This document shows, in pieces, positions 26,387 through 35,180 of a stretch of DNA of 64,000 nt. The position numbers were made by a program, and so were the translations under genes. The notes beneath the pieces are model-generated. The model made no database searches and had not been told where the DNA came from. It saw only the letters and a list, made by a program, of their open reading frames with translations. Source of the stretch: Treponema sp. GTDB taxonomy: Bacteria; Spirochaetota; Spirochaetia; Treponematales; Treponemataceae. Numbering within the stretch: the stretch's first letter is position 1; each line of letters begins with the position of its first letter. Location of the stretch: assembly GCA_017470605.1 (NCBI GenBank), contig JAFUYH010000017.1, forward strand, positions 124,001 to 188,000, in the 5' to 3' direction.

Positions 26387-27055
26387 ATGGCAAACATAAC
26401 AAACGTAGTAATCGCCTGTTTCGATGAAGAAATTAAAAAAATTACGAGGAAGGGATTTTCTTCTGTGTTTGGAGAAAATCAGATTAAGGTTTGCAGCAAC
26501 ATTGCAGAGCTTAACTGCTGGATTCAAGATAAGACTGACATTGCACTTATCTTTGATAAATACTTTCTTGGCTACATGATTTCATACGAGCTGATAAGGC
26601 TGAGATTTCAGAACAAACATTTTCTTTCTTACTTTGCGGACAAGGGAGATGATGCTCACTACTTTGGTATGAGAGTTCATGAAATTGGAGCTGATGGCTT
26701 TATCCCCAAAATTGAGGATGTCGAATCATTTAAGAAATGTATTTATCAGGTGCAGTCTGGTGTAAAAGTTTATCCTGAATCTATTACCCGGAGCTTTGAA
26801 AATGATGACTGGCTTCTTGATAAAGCCTATATCAACGAAGTTACAATTCCTGAAATGCTGATTGGAATCTATACAAGTCTTGGATGTTCTCAAAAAGAAA
26901 TCAGTTACAACATTCATCTTAGTACTTCTACTGTATCTGAATATACAAGACAGCTCAGAAGAAAAATCGGATACTCAAAGCCAGGCGACTGGGATTTGCT
27001 TTTCAAAAGTTTTCTAACTAATTTTACGGGAGATTTTTATGGTTGTCAAAATTGA
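26387..27055 (+). CDS. NarL/LuxR-type response regulator-like protein inside the head operon
   Basis: 222 residues. Residues 1-125 resemble a receiver: an acidic CFDEE cluster, ALIFDKYF at the phosphoacceptor position, and a final GADGFIPKIEDVESFKKCIY segment very like NarL receivers. The C-terminal 60 residues hold a LuxR-type HTH (LGCSQKEISYNIHLSTSTVS, then EYTRQLRRKIGY). It lies between portal and protease and overlaps the protease start by 17 bases, so it is expressed with the head genes. It might time late expression, for example through the repeated 37-bp motif. No kinase gene is nearby. Confidence 0.75.
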   Translation: MANITNVVIACFDEEIKKITRKGFSSVFGENQIKVCSNIAELNCWIQDKTDIALIFDKYFLGYMISYELIRLRFQNKHFLSYFADKGDDAHYFGMRVHEIGADGFIPKIEDVESFKKCIYQVQSGVKVYPESITRSFENDDWLLDKAYINEVTIPEMLIGIYTSLGCSQKEISYNIHLSTSTVSEYTRQLRRKIGYSKPGDWDLLFKSFLTNFTGDFYGCQN

Positions 27056-27671
27056 CGGTATTGAAAATAAGGAGCTTGGGTGCCGGGAAAAGCTTTTGAA
27101 GTTCCTGAAGGAAAATACGCATGGCGGAATTGTGCAGCCACAGGTTGAAGTTTTCAAGTCTATTGATGTTCAAAAAGATTCATTCCATTGGGTAATGAGT
27201 ACATTTGATACTGACAGAGACTTTGAAAAAGTAGACCCTAAAGGCTGGAACTTAAAGAACTATCTGGCAAATCCTGTAATTCTTTGGAGCCATGATTATT
27301 CTATTCCAGCAATTGGATATGCGGAGAATGTGAAGGCTGATACAGTACTCGAGGGAGATATCGTATTCAACTCAAAAGAGTTTGATGAATTCGGATGGAG
27401 TATCGGAGAAAGAGTAAAAGCTGGAGCTTTACGTTGTGGCTCTGTTGGTTTTATTGCTGAGGAAGTTGAGTTTCTGGAAGCTAAAGACCGCGACTGCGAT
27501 CTGATTTTCAGAAAGCAGGAACTTTTGGAATTCAGCATCTGTTGTGTTCCGGCAAATCCTTTTGCGCAGAACAGCGGAACTAAACGACTGGAGATTACGG
27601 AAGTTATTCAAGATGAACCGGAAGAACTTTCGTATTGGGATAAGTTGAGTAAGGGCCTGGCACGGGCTTAG
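27039..27671 (+). CDS. Prohead protease (HK97 family)
   Basis: A 210-residue serine protease that matures the capsid. Visible are VILWSHDYSIPAIG with catalytic His85, GALRCGSVGF with Ser135, and ELLEFSICCVPANPFAQ, the conserved closing strand of this family. The major capsid gene follows after a 115-base spacer with hairpins. The ATG overlaps the response-regulator-like gene; GGGAGA serves as ribosome site. Confidence 0.88.
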   Translation: MVVKIDGIENKELGCREKLLKFLKENTHGGIVQPQVEVFKSIDVQKDSFHWVMSTFDTDRDFEKVDPKGWNLKNYLANPVILWSHDYSIPAIGYAENVKADTVLEGDIVFNSKEFDEFGWSIGERVKAGALRCGSVGFIAEEVEFLEAKDRDCDLIFRKQELLEFSICCVPANPFAQNSGTKRLEITEVIQDEPEELSYWDKLSKGLARA

Positions 27672-27685
27672 TTGTGCAAAAAAAA

Positions 27686-27736
27686 AGAGAGGTTTGCTGG
27701 AACAAGCCTCTCTAACGATTGTCCGTCAACGACGGA
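27686..27736 (+). promoter_or_regulatory. Two hairpins upstream of the major capsid gene
   Basis: An 11-bp stem (27686-27696 with 27703-27713, one G-U pair, loop CTGGAA) is followed by TCCGTC-AAC-GACGGA (27722-27736) and four T. They may attenuate, stabilise or process the late mRNA just before its most highly needed gene. Confidence 0.5.
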
Positions 27737-27786
27737 TTTTCGTAAATGTTCATTTGACCAAAAACTACCCAAAGGAGGTTTATTTA

Positions 27787-29094
27787 ATGAACGAAGTAAT
27801 TGTATCACTGCAGCAGAAATTAGAGAATATGAAAACTCTTGTTCCGACAGAAGCTGCAACACCTGAGCAGATTTCGAAATATTTCAATGAAAATGAAGAA
27901 ATCATTGCAGGTATTTTGAAGGCTGCTGACAGTCAGACAACAGCAACAACAAGCGAGCTTGAAGGCATTAAGGATGCCGTAAAAGAGCTTCGCAATCTTA
28001 TGCGTAAAGCTGACACAGAAATGAAGCCTCTCACATATCGTGACGTGTGCTACAATCTTGGAAAAGCTTTGTGCGCAGCCTGGAACAAAGACGAACAGAC
28101 TTTGGGAGAACTCAAGTTCTGTCCAAATATCAGAGCTGAAAAATGGAACAATCCGAAAGACTTCTCTTGGGAAACCGGAAAAGGCTTTGTACCTTCTAAA
28201 GCTGTTCTCGGAGAGCCAATCGGAAATCTTGCCAACAACGACCAGTACCTTATCAATCCGATTTATGAAGAGACTATCATGCAGGAAGCTGCAAAGCAGT
28301 CAATGATGATGAACCTCGTAACTCACAGACCAATGAGTGGTCCATCCATCTTCATTCCTGAAAGAGACCGCGGCGGTATCGAACTTAAATGGCTCACAAG
28401 CTATGGCCAGAAAATTGATGCAACAAAATCAAACATGCCAACAAGAACAGAGCTTAAAGCTTACACACTTGCAGGCTATGTTCCATTCTTTGACGAGTTC
28501 GGCGAGGATGTTTTTGTAGACCTTGGAAAGATGTTCCTGGAAGACTTCACCGAAGCCTACGGACAGGAGTTTGACCGCCAGTGCCTCATTGCAGATAATG
28601 ACCCATTCAAAGGCGCAATGAATATGGCACACGCAGAAAAACACGCTGCAGCTAGTGCAGATATTGCTCAGCTTTCATATCTCGACTTCAGAGCTGCAGA
28701 GCTCAAAGTTGAACCTGAAGAAAGAAAATACTGCAAGTGGTTTATGAACGAGACTGTTCTCAACCATATCACAAACATCCGCGACGATAACGGAAATCCA
28801 ATCTGGAGAAAACCTTGGGAAGGAATGCCAGGCCGCCTTGACGGTTACGACGTAATCGAAAGCCGTCTTCTTCCACAATTTGCCGACATCGAAGCAGATA
28901 CACCTTTTGCAATCTTCATGAATCCAAAAAGAATCATTCACGGAAACCGCAAAGGAATTGAAATCAAACGCTTTGACGAAACAACAGAAAGCCTGGAATA
29001 CGGCGAGCTCTTTATGCGCTTCCGCAAACGCGACGGCTTCCTCGTGACAAGACCAAAGAAGAATATGGTAATACTTTCCACCGCTTCAGAATAA
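27787..29094 (+). CDS. Major capsid protein (HK97 fold)
   Basis: A 435-residue protein: the N-terminal 100 residues are a scaffold-like delta domain (SLQQKLENMKTLVPTEAATP, then a coiled coil ELEGIKDAVKELRNLMRKAD) probably removed by the protease. The capsid domain follows (GNLANNDQYLINPIYEETIM, AYTLAGYVPFFDEFGEDVFV). The ATG at 27787 has a strong AAAGGAGG eight bases upstream, which fixes the start although the frame is open from 27694. Codon use is closer to highly expressed genes than in the cargo. Confidence 0.88.
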   Translation: MNEVIVSLQQKLENMKTLVPTEAATPEQISKYFNENEEIIAGILKAADSQTTATTSELEGIKDAVKELRNLMRKADTEMKPLTYRDVCYNLGKALCAAWNKDEQTLGELKFCPNIRAEKWNNPKDFSWETGKGFVPSKAVLGEPIGNLANNDQYLINPIYEETIMQEAAKQSMMMNLVTHRPMSGPSIFIPERDRGGIELKWLTSYGQKIDATKSNMPTRTELKAYTLAGYVPFFDEFGEDVFVDLGKMFLEDFTEAYGQEFDRQCLIADNDPFKGAMNMAHAEKHAAASADIAQLSYLDFRAAELKVEPEERKYCKWFMNETVLNHITNIRDDNGNPIWRKPWEGMPGRLDGYDVIESRLLPQFADIEADTPFAIFMNPKRIIHGNRKGIEIKRFDETTESLEYGELFMRFRKRDGFLVTRPKKNMVILSTASE

Positions 29095-29121
29095 TAAGCG
29101 TGACTGACGCATAGAACTAAC

Positions 29122-29284
29122 TTCCAAAGAGCAATTTATATTGCCCTTTGGAAAGCGGGGGCGAAAATTTAAGAACCGAAGTGAAGGCAAATGCAAGGCT
29201 GGAGCGCAGCGACACCCGAAGGGCTTGGCCTTGCATTTGACTGAACGGAGGTTATACTTGCCTGTGCCCCGCTTTTCCAGGAGA
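29122..29284 (+). ncRNA. Highly structured element between capsid and connector genes
   Basis: Four helices can be drawn: TTCCAAAG..CTTTGGAA with an inner GCAAT/ATTGC (29122-29153); an outer stem GGAAAGCGGGG..CCCCGCTTTTCC (29150-29160 with 29267-29278); an inner perfect 11-bp stem AAATGCAAGGC/GCCTTGCATTT (29189-29199, 29228-29238); and a CCC-GAA-GGG tip (29215-29223). The GGAA at 29150-29153 belongs to both of the first two helices, so they exclude each other. The outer stem ends beside the AGGAGA ribosome site of the next gene. No coding frame is supported. It could be a leader RNA or an inserted dispersed repeat. Confidence 0.55.
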
Positions 29285-29288
29285 AGAC

Positions 29289-29783
29289 ATGATTCCATTC
29301 ACATTTGAAGAACTTCAGAAAATACTTGAATTAAAAGCAGATGAAATTGAAACCGACATACTCATTTTTAATGCGACACTTTCTTATGTTGAAAACCTAC
29401 TTGGCTACCAGCTGGCCGATAAGAACTACAATGAATTGCAGACTGTAAAGGATTGCCAGGTATTTACAGACAACGAGAACATTTCTGAAATGATAAACAT
29501 TATTGATATGAATACAAAGCTTCGTGTACCGCATTGTGTAATAAACGGAAGAAGAATTCTTTTTATTGATACAAAGCTTGAAGGACATGTAGTTTTTCTA
29601 AATTACAATGCAGGTTTTACTGCTACAACTCTACCAGCAGACTTAAAAGAAGTAATTGTAAAACTCTTTCTTTTGAAGAAAGCAGAGTTTATAAAACAAA
29701 TTAACAATGAAGCAGAAAGTAGTTTTGAAATACCTGACAGTATTCAAAAGATTATAGATATATATAGAAGGAAAACATTATAA
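29289..29783 (+). CDS. Head-tail connector protein (gp6-like)
   Basis: A 164-residue protein placed directly after the capsid gene. The C-terminal half, FLNYNAGFTATTLPADLKEV followed by IVKLFLLKKAEFIKQ, is the conserved part of gp6-type adaptors that join the portal to the tail. The N-terminus is helical and acidic. AGGAGA precedes the ATG at a proper distance. The neighbour starts one base after its stop. Confidence 0.7.
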   Translation: MIPFTFEELQKILELKADEIETDILIFNATLSYVENLLGYQLADKNYNELQTVKDCQVFTDNENISEMINIIDMNTKLRVPHCVINGRRILFIDTKLEGHVVFLNYNAGFTATTLPADLKEVIVKLFLLKKAEFIKQINNEAESSFEIPDSIQKIIDIYRRKTL

Positions 29784-29784
29784 A

Positions 29785-30189
29785 GTGAGAGACTTTTCAA
29801 AAATCTTTAAGAGACTCAGGTATTTAATGATTCAGAAGCTGCCTGAATACATTGATAAAATCAACAAAGAAAAAAATGACGGACTTATTATAAAACCGTT
29901 TACTAATACAGAACTGATTCAGGGAAACCTAAAAATACCTTATTTTGACATCAATTTTGATGAAGCTGAACAAGGAATAAAAGATAGAATTATAGGCAAC
30001 ATCCGATACAAACTGACATTCGAGCTCTTTCTTGAGAAAAACTGCAAAGCCCCAATACTAGAGTTTTGCAGATATCGCGATGCAATCGAAAATATGCTGG
30101 AGGAAGACGATTTTGAGTATTGGGAGCATTACAATATGAAATCCATAGGTATAAATAAGATTGAGTTAACTGTGCTTGTGGAATATTAA
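29785..30189 (+). CDS. Putative head-closure or tail-completion protein
   Basis: 134 residues beginning with GTG immediately after the connector gene. Central strand-rich segment DEAEQGIKDRIIGNIRYKLT then FELFLEK, and RYRDAIENMLEEDDFEYWEH, a pattern seen in small head-tail joining or tail-terminator proteins. Family not certain. It is the last phage gene before the 14.5-kb defence cargo, where tail-tube genes would normally follow. Confidence 0.55.
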   Translation: MRDFSKIFKRLRYLMIQKLPEYIDKINKEKNDGLIIKPFTNTELIQGNLKIPYFDINFDEAEQGIKDRIIGNIRYKLTFELFLEKNCKAPILEFCRYRDAIENMLEEDDFEYWEHYNMKSIGINKIELTVLVEY

Positions 30190-30224
30190 GCACTGAAAAT
30201 TTAAAAATGAAACTTCCTGAAAAC

Positions 30225-30257
30225 TTGACAAAAACCTAAAAAGTGTTAAGATATAAT
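30225..30257 (+). promoter_or_regulatory. Promoter at the entrance of the defence block
   Basis: TTGACA (30225-30230) with TAAGAT (30247-30252) at 16 bp; TATAAT at 30252-30257 is another possible -10. Transcription would start near 30260, just ahead of the small structured RNA. Confidence 0.6.
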
Positions 30258-30259
30258 AC

Positions 30260-30321
30260 ATAGGGCTGGTCGAGAGACCCAGGTCCATCTACCGGCGAGG
30301 AAGTTCCTCGCCTTTTTTTTT
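30260..30321 (+). ncRNA. Candidate small RNA or attenuator before DUF3800
   Basis: A short unit between promoter and gene: hairpin CTGGTC-GAGA-GACCCAG (30265-30282, one bulge), a linker, then a terminator stem GGCGAGG/CCTCGCC (30294-30300, 30306-30312) with nine T. The expected product is about 60 bases. Because the DUF3800 start codon lies 16 bases after the T run, the same structure could gate read-through into the defence genes. Confidence 0.6.
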
Positions 30322-30336
30322 GAGTGGGAAAAAACA

Positions 30337-31014
30337 TTGAAAGAGTTAAGCATTTTTATAGACGAATCTGGAGACTTTGGAGAATACAGTTATCATTCTC
30401 CGTACTACATCATTACTATGGTATTCCACAATCAGGATGTAGATATTCAGGAAAATATAAAGCACCTTGATACTGAACTTTCTTATCTTGGGCTTAAAAA
30501 TCTTTGTATTCATACCGGACCAATTATCCGGAAAGAAGAAATTTATAAGGATATGAACGTTGTTGAACGTCGTAGAATATTCAACAAGATGATGGCTTTT
30601 ATACGTTCTATTGATGTACAGTACAAATGCTTTTACATAGAAAAGAAACACATTGAAGATTCTGTTGAAGCAACCGGAAAACTTTCAAAACAGATTTCTC
30701 AGTTTATCAGAGATCATTACAACGAGTTTCTTGCTTTTGATGATGTAAAGATTTATTACGATAACGGCCAGATACAGGTAAGCCGTCTTCTTTCATCAGT
30801 GTTCAATGCTCTTTTACAAAATCCAATATTCAGAAAAGTAATGCCAACAAACTATAAGTTGTTCCAAGTAGCTGACTTTATATGTACGATGGAACTTATT
30901 AACCTGAAAATTTCAAATAATGCTTTTTCTAATTCAGAGCTAACATTCTTTGGTAATATGCGAGACCTAAAGCAAAACTATCTGAAAGCTCTAAAAAAGA
31001 AAGAATGGAAATAA
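30337..31014 (+). CDS. DUF3800 domain protein
   Basis: 225 residues with the DUF3800 signature at the start (SIFIDESGDFGEY), followed by YYIITMVF and, near the end, KLFQVADFICTMELINLK. The family is predicted to have an RNase-H-like fold with acidic active-site residues and is common in defence islands and prophages; its reaction is not established. The start is TTG. Own promoter and attenuator upstream, terminator downstream, so it can be expressed apart from the helicase-restriction operon. Confidence 0.8.
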   Translation: MKELSIFIDESGDFGEYSYHSPYYIITMVFHNQDVDIQENIKHLDTELSYLGLKNLCIHTGPIIRKEEIYKDMNVVERRRIFNKMMAFIRSIDVQYKCFYIEKKHIEDSVEATGKLSKQISQFIRDHYNEFLAFDDVKIYYDNGQIQVSRLLSSVFNALLQNPIFRKVMPTNYKLFQVADFICTMELINLKISNNAFSNSELTFFGNMRDLKQNYLKALKKKEWK

Positions 31015-31029
31015 TAACACGAATGATAA

Positions 31030-31056
31030 GGCACCCCTTGTTGGGTGCTTTTTTTT
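31030..31056 (+). terminator. Intrinsic terminator after DUF3800
   Basis: GCACCC/GGGTGC stem (31031-31036, 31043-31048) followed by eight T. Confidence 0.85.
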
Positions 31057-31106
31057 ACCCAAAATGTCGTTTTTATGTTATAATTTAAGTTCCTGGGAAT
31101 ATAAAA

Positions 31107-34100
31107 ATGGAACTGATTGATAATATAAATAAAACCCTTGCACAAGACTTAAAACAAAACCTAAAAATAAATAGTAAAGTTTCAATTGCAGCGAGTTGTT
31201 TTTCCATTTATGCATACCAGGAATTAAAAGAGCAGCTTGAAAATATTGAAGAACTGCGTTTTATTTTTACATCTCCAACGTTTAATACTGAAAAAGCAAA
31301 AAAAGAAAAACGTGAATTCTATATCCCTAAACTTAATCGTGAACGTAGTCTTTATGGTACAGAGTTTGAAATAAAGCTTCGTAATGAACTTTCTCAGAAA
31401 GCTATTGCAAAAGAATGTGCTGAATGGATTAAGAATAAAGTTACTTTTAAAACAAATACTACTAATGAAAACATGGTTGGTTTTATCAATGTCGATGATA
31501 AAAACTACATGCCAATTAATGGTTTTACAACTGTAGATTTAGGATGTGAACGCGGTAATAACGCTTACAATATGGTTCAGAAAACTGAAGCACCTATTTC
31601 TACAGAATACCTTAAGCTTTTCAATAACCTTTGGAACGATAAAGAAAAACTTGAAGATGTCACTGATATTGTCATTGATAACATTACCAACGCTTATAAT
31701 GAAAATGCTCCTGAGTATTTGTATTTCGTGACTTTGTATAATATTTTCAGTGAGTTTCTTGAAGATATAAGTGAGGATATTTTACCAAAGGAAGCAACTG
31801 GTTTTAAGAAAAGCGCTATTTGGGGGAAGCTTTATAATTTCCAGCAGGATGCCTGTCTTGCAATTATAAACAAACTTGAAAAATACAACGGTTGTATTCT
31901 TGCCGATAGTGTTGGACTTGGTAAGACATTTACAGCGCTTTCTGTAATAAAATATTATGAAAGTCGTAATAGCCGTGTTCTTGTTTTATGTCCTAAGAAG
32001 CTTGCAAACAACTGGAACATTTATAAAAACAATTATAAGAACAATCCAATTGCAGATGACCGTCTGCGTTATGATGTTTTATTCCATACTGACTTAAACA
32101 GAACTCACGGACAGTCTAATGGTAATGATCTGGCCTTTATCAACTGGGGAAACTATGACCTGGTTGTAATTGATGAATCTCATAACTTCCGCAATGGTTA
32201 TGGTACGCATGCAAACACAAATGAAAACAGATACATGCAATTAATGGAAAAAGTTATTAAACAAGGTGTAAAGACAAAAGTTTTAATGCTTAGTGCTACA
32301 CCTGTAAATAATAGATTCATTGATTTGAAAAACCAACTTGCTCTTGCCTATGAGGGTGTTTCTGAAAACCTTGATGAAAGACTTGATACAAAGAGTTCTA
32401 TTGATGATATTTTTACACAGGCTCAAAGAGCATTTACCCGATGGAGTAAACTCCCATCTGAAAGTCGTACTACCGAAAATCTTTTGAATCAGTTAAGTTT
32501 TGATTTCTTTGAAGTTTTGGATAGCGTTACCATCGCACGAAGCCGAAAACATATCCAAAAATATTACGACACAAAAGATATTGGAACATTCCCTACAAGA
32601 TTACATCCAATTTCTGTACAAACACCTTTGACAGATTCAGAAAGTGACGCAACTTTCAATATTATTTTTGAAGAATTAAATCGACTGAAGCTCACTGTTT
32701 ATGTTCCTTCTTTATTTATCTTCCCAAGCAAACGTGCAAAATATGAACTTAATTTGGACGATGAAACTGGAGCCGGCGGTTTTGACCAAATGGGACGTGA
32801 ACTTGGTATTCGCCGACTTATGGCAATAAACCTTTTGAAACGTCTTGAAAGTTCTGTTTATTCATTCAGGCTTACTTTACAGCGTGTAAAATATTACATT
32901 AATCAAACTATAAAAATTGTAAATGAGTTTGATTTAAATAAGAATTCATTAAATGCCTCTATCAATTTAACTGACCTTTCATCATACGATGATGATATTG
33001 ATGATGATGACCAGAATACAGCTGATATGTTCACAATCGGAAAGAAAGTAAAAATCGATTTGAACGATATGGACTATAAAACCTGGCTCAAAGATTTGGA
33101 ATATGATGTTGGTGTTTTAAGTGGTCTTGAAGATTTAATTTCTGATATTACTCCTGAGAAGGACTCAAAACTTAATAAACTTTTAGAGATAATTTCGAAT
33201 AAAATTGAACATCCAATTAATGGAGAAAATAAAAAAGTAATAGTATTTACAGCATTTGCTGATACAGCAGATTATTTGTATGACAATGTGAGTAAGTTTG
33301 CTTTAGATAAATACTCTCTAAATTCTGCGAAAGTAAGCGGAACAAGCGAAGGAAAATCAACGCTTGAGAAATTCAGATGTGATTTAAATGCAGTGCTTAC
33401 TTACTTTTCTCCAATTTCTAAAGATAAGAATGTTATCTACCCTGATGATCCAAGAAGCATTGATATTCTGATTGCAACAGACTGTATTAGTGAAGGTCAA
33501 AACTTACAGGATTGCGACTATCTCATTAACTATGATATCCACTGGAATCCAGTTCGTATTATTCAGCGATTTGGACGTATTGACCGTATTGGAAGTAAGA
33601 ACTCTGTTATTCAGCTTGTAAACTTCTGGCCTGATTTAACTCTCGATGAATATATCAATCTTAAGGGCCGTGTTGAAACAAGAATGAAAATTGTTGATAT
33701 GACTGCAACTGCAGATGACAACATTCTTGAAGAAGAACAGAAAGATTTGGAATACCGCAAAGAACAGCTTCAGAAGTTGAAAGAAGAAGTTGTTGATATT
33801 GAAGAAATGAACTCTGGTATTTCTATTATGGATTTAGGATTAAATGAGTTCCGTTTGGATTTACTTCAATATCGTGATGAAGGAAATGCTCTGGATCATA
33901 CTCCTTATGGACTACATGCAGTTGTACAAAAGACTGATGATTTACCAGAAGGTATTATTTTCATTTTGAAGAATCGCTCCAACTCTGTAAATATTAAAAA
34001 TCAGAACAGACTGCATCCTTTCTATATGGTTTACATTAAGAAAGATGGCGAAATTGAACTTAATCATCTTGAAGCAAAAAAGATGCTTGATAATATCCGC

Positions 34101-34346
34101 CTTTTATGTAAAGGAAAAGCAGAACCTAATAGAGAACTTTGTGCAATTTTCAATAAAGAAACTCGCAACGGAAAGAACATGAAACAATGCTCAGAACTTT
34201 TAAGTAAAGCAATTGATTCTATTATTGAAACTAAAGATATGAGTGATATTGATAGCCTCTTCCACAGTGGTGGAACCACAATCAATAATTTAACAATTAA
34301 AGGTCTTGATGACTTTGAACTTATTTGTTTCTTTGTTGTGAGATAA
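31107..34346 (+). CDS. SNF2-type helicase with phospholipase-D-like N-terminal region
   Basis: 1079 residues. The N-terminal part (about 1-210) resembles the PLD-like module that precedes some SNF2 helicases (KVSIAASCFSIYAYQELKEQ), although a clear HKD pair is not seen. The motor has motif I ADSVGLGKTFTA (near 266), motif II VVIDESHNF (near 355), motif III LMLSATPVNN, and motif VI QRFGRIDRIGS. An acidic Asp-rich loop is near 630-640. It opens the long operon leading to DUF4391, two Mods and Res, so it probably helps sense or remodel foreign DNA for that restriction system. This role is inferred. Confidence 0.85.
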   Translation: MELIDNINKTLAQDLKQNLKINSKVSIAASCFSIYAYQELKEQLENIEELRFIFTSPTFNTEKAKKEKREFYIPKLNRERSLYGTEFEIKLRNELSQKAIAKECAEWIKNKVTFKTNTTNENMVGFINVDDKNYMPINGFTTVDLGCERGNNAYNMVQKTEAPISTEYLKLFNNLWNDKEKLEDVTDIVIDNITNAYNENAPEYLYFVTLYNIFSEFLEDISEDILPKEATGFKKSAIWGKLYNFQQDACLAIINKLEKYNGCILADSVGLGKTFTALSVIKYYESRNSRVLVLCPKKLANNWNIYKNNYKNNPIADDRLRYDVLFHTDLNRTHGQSNGNDLAFINWGNYDLVVIDESHNFRNGYGTHANTNENRYMQLMEKVIKQGVKTKVLMLSATPVNNRFIDLKNQLALAYEGVSENLDERLDTKSSIDDIFTQAQRAFTRWSKLPSESRTTENLLNQLSFDFFEVLDSVTIARSRKHIQKYYDTKDIGTFPTRLHPISVQTPLTDSESDATFNIIFEELNRLKLTVYVPSLFIFPSKRAKYELNLDDETGAGGFDQMGRELGIRRLMAINLLKRLESSVYSFRLTLQRVKYYINQTIKIVNEFDLNKNSLNASINLTDLSSYDDDIDDDDQNTADMFTIGKKVKIDLNDMDYKTWLKDLEYDVGVLSGLEDLISDITPEKDSKLNKLLEIISNKIEHPINGENKKVIVFTAFADTADYLYDNVSKFALDKYSLNSAKVSGTSEGKSTLEKFRCDLNAVLTYFSPISKDKNVIYPDDPRSIDILIATDCISEGQNLQDCDYLINYDIHWNPVRIIQRFGRIDRIGSKNSVIQLVNFWPDLTLDEYINLKGRVETRMKIVDMTATADDNILEEEQKDLEYRKEQLQKLKEEVVDIEEMNSGISIMDLGLNEFRLDLLQYRDEGNALDHTPYGLHAVVQKTDDLPEGIIFILKNRSNSVNIKNQNRLHPFYMVYIKKDGEIELNHLEAKKMLDNIRLLCKGKAEPNRELCAIFNKETRNGKNMKQCSELLSKAIDSIIETKDMSDIDSLFHSGGTTINNLTIKGLDDFELICFFVVR

Positions 34347-34349
34347 GAG

Positions 34350-35180
34350 ATGCTTGAAAAAATAATTTTACCTGAAAATTGTATTAAAAAATTAAATATT
34401 CCTCTTAATAAGATTTTTTCAGACGAGGATATAAAAACTTATAAAATAGAAAATTGCCTTTTATATGCTTCAATTAATCCGGATCTTATGAATATTAAAA
34501 TATCTGAGCAAAAAGATACCAGATATGATGAAATACATTTTGTTTATTTAAGAATAAATGATTTACGGATTCATTCTGATTTATACAGAATAGTTCAGAA
34601 AATTTATAAAATGATTAAATATCAGGTAATTGTATTTTTTCAATTAAATGATATGTATAAAATTGGTGGAAGCTTTATTGCTCCCGGACAAATTGACCAT
34701 GAAGAAAACATCATAAAACATTTCATTTTCTCTCAATGGATTTATGAGAATTTTGAAAATAAAGAAACTGTACAATTTTATAAAGAAGTAAATGAAAAAA
34801 TAGCACAAGCAGAATATGCTGACAAATTATATTCAGCTCTTTATACTAAGATTTCTTCATTAGATAATTCAATAGATACAAAAAATATAAAAGTTTCTAC
34901 AATTAAAAAAATGCTTAAAAAGATTCTTCCACTCGACTGTTGTAATAAAGTAACAAAAGATATTTTGGCAAATACCTTTAATTATAAAATCTATAAACAC
35001 TCTGATGGAAAGCAATTTACTGTAAATGAAAATGATGTATTGAAAGTTTATCCTATTGAATGTTTTTGGCATTCTCTTTTAACAAACGAAATTACAAAAG
35101 TTATTATGGAAAAACGAAGAATTTCTAATTACGAAGATTTATTCTGGAATCATTACATAGATGAGGATGAATTATGTTAG
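34350..35180 (+). CDS. Unknown protein between helicase and DUF4391
   Basis: 276 residues, three bases after the helicase stop and overlapping the DUF4391 start by seven bases. I do not recognise the family. It is AT-rich, Lys/Ile/Asn-rich, with no membrane segment or signal. One hydrophobic strand-helix region (YKMIKYQVIVFFQLNDMYKI) near residue 90 and a helical C-terminus are visible. In helicase-DUF4391-Mod-Res loci the intermediate gene is variable; this could be a specificity or adaptor subunit. Confidence 0.6.
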   Translation: MLEKIILPENCIKKLNIPLNKIFSDEDIKTYKIENCLLYASINPDLMNIKISEQKDTRYDEIHFVYLRINDLRIHSDLYRIVQKIYKMIKYQVIVFFQLNDMYKIGGSFIAPGQIDHEENIIKHFIFSQWIYENFENKETVQFYKEVNEKIAQAEYADKLYSALYTKISSLDNSIDTKNIKVSTIKKMLKKILPLDCCNKVTKDILANTFNYKIYKHSDGKQFTVNENDVLKVYPIECFWHSLLTNEITKVIMEKRRISNYEDLFWNHYIDEDELC

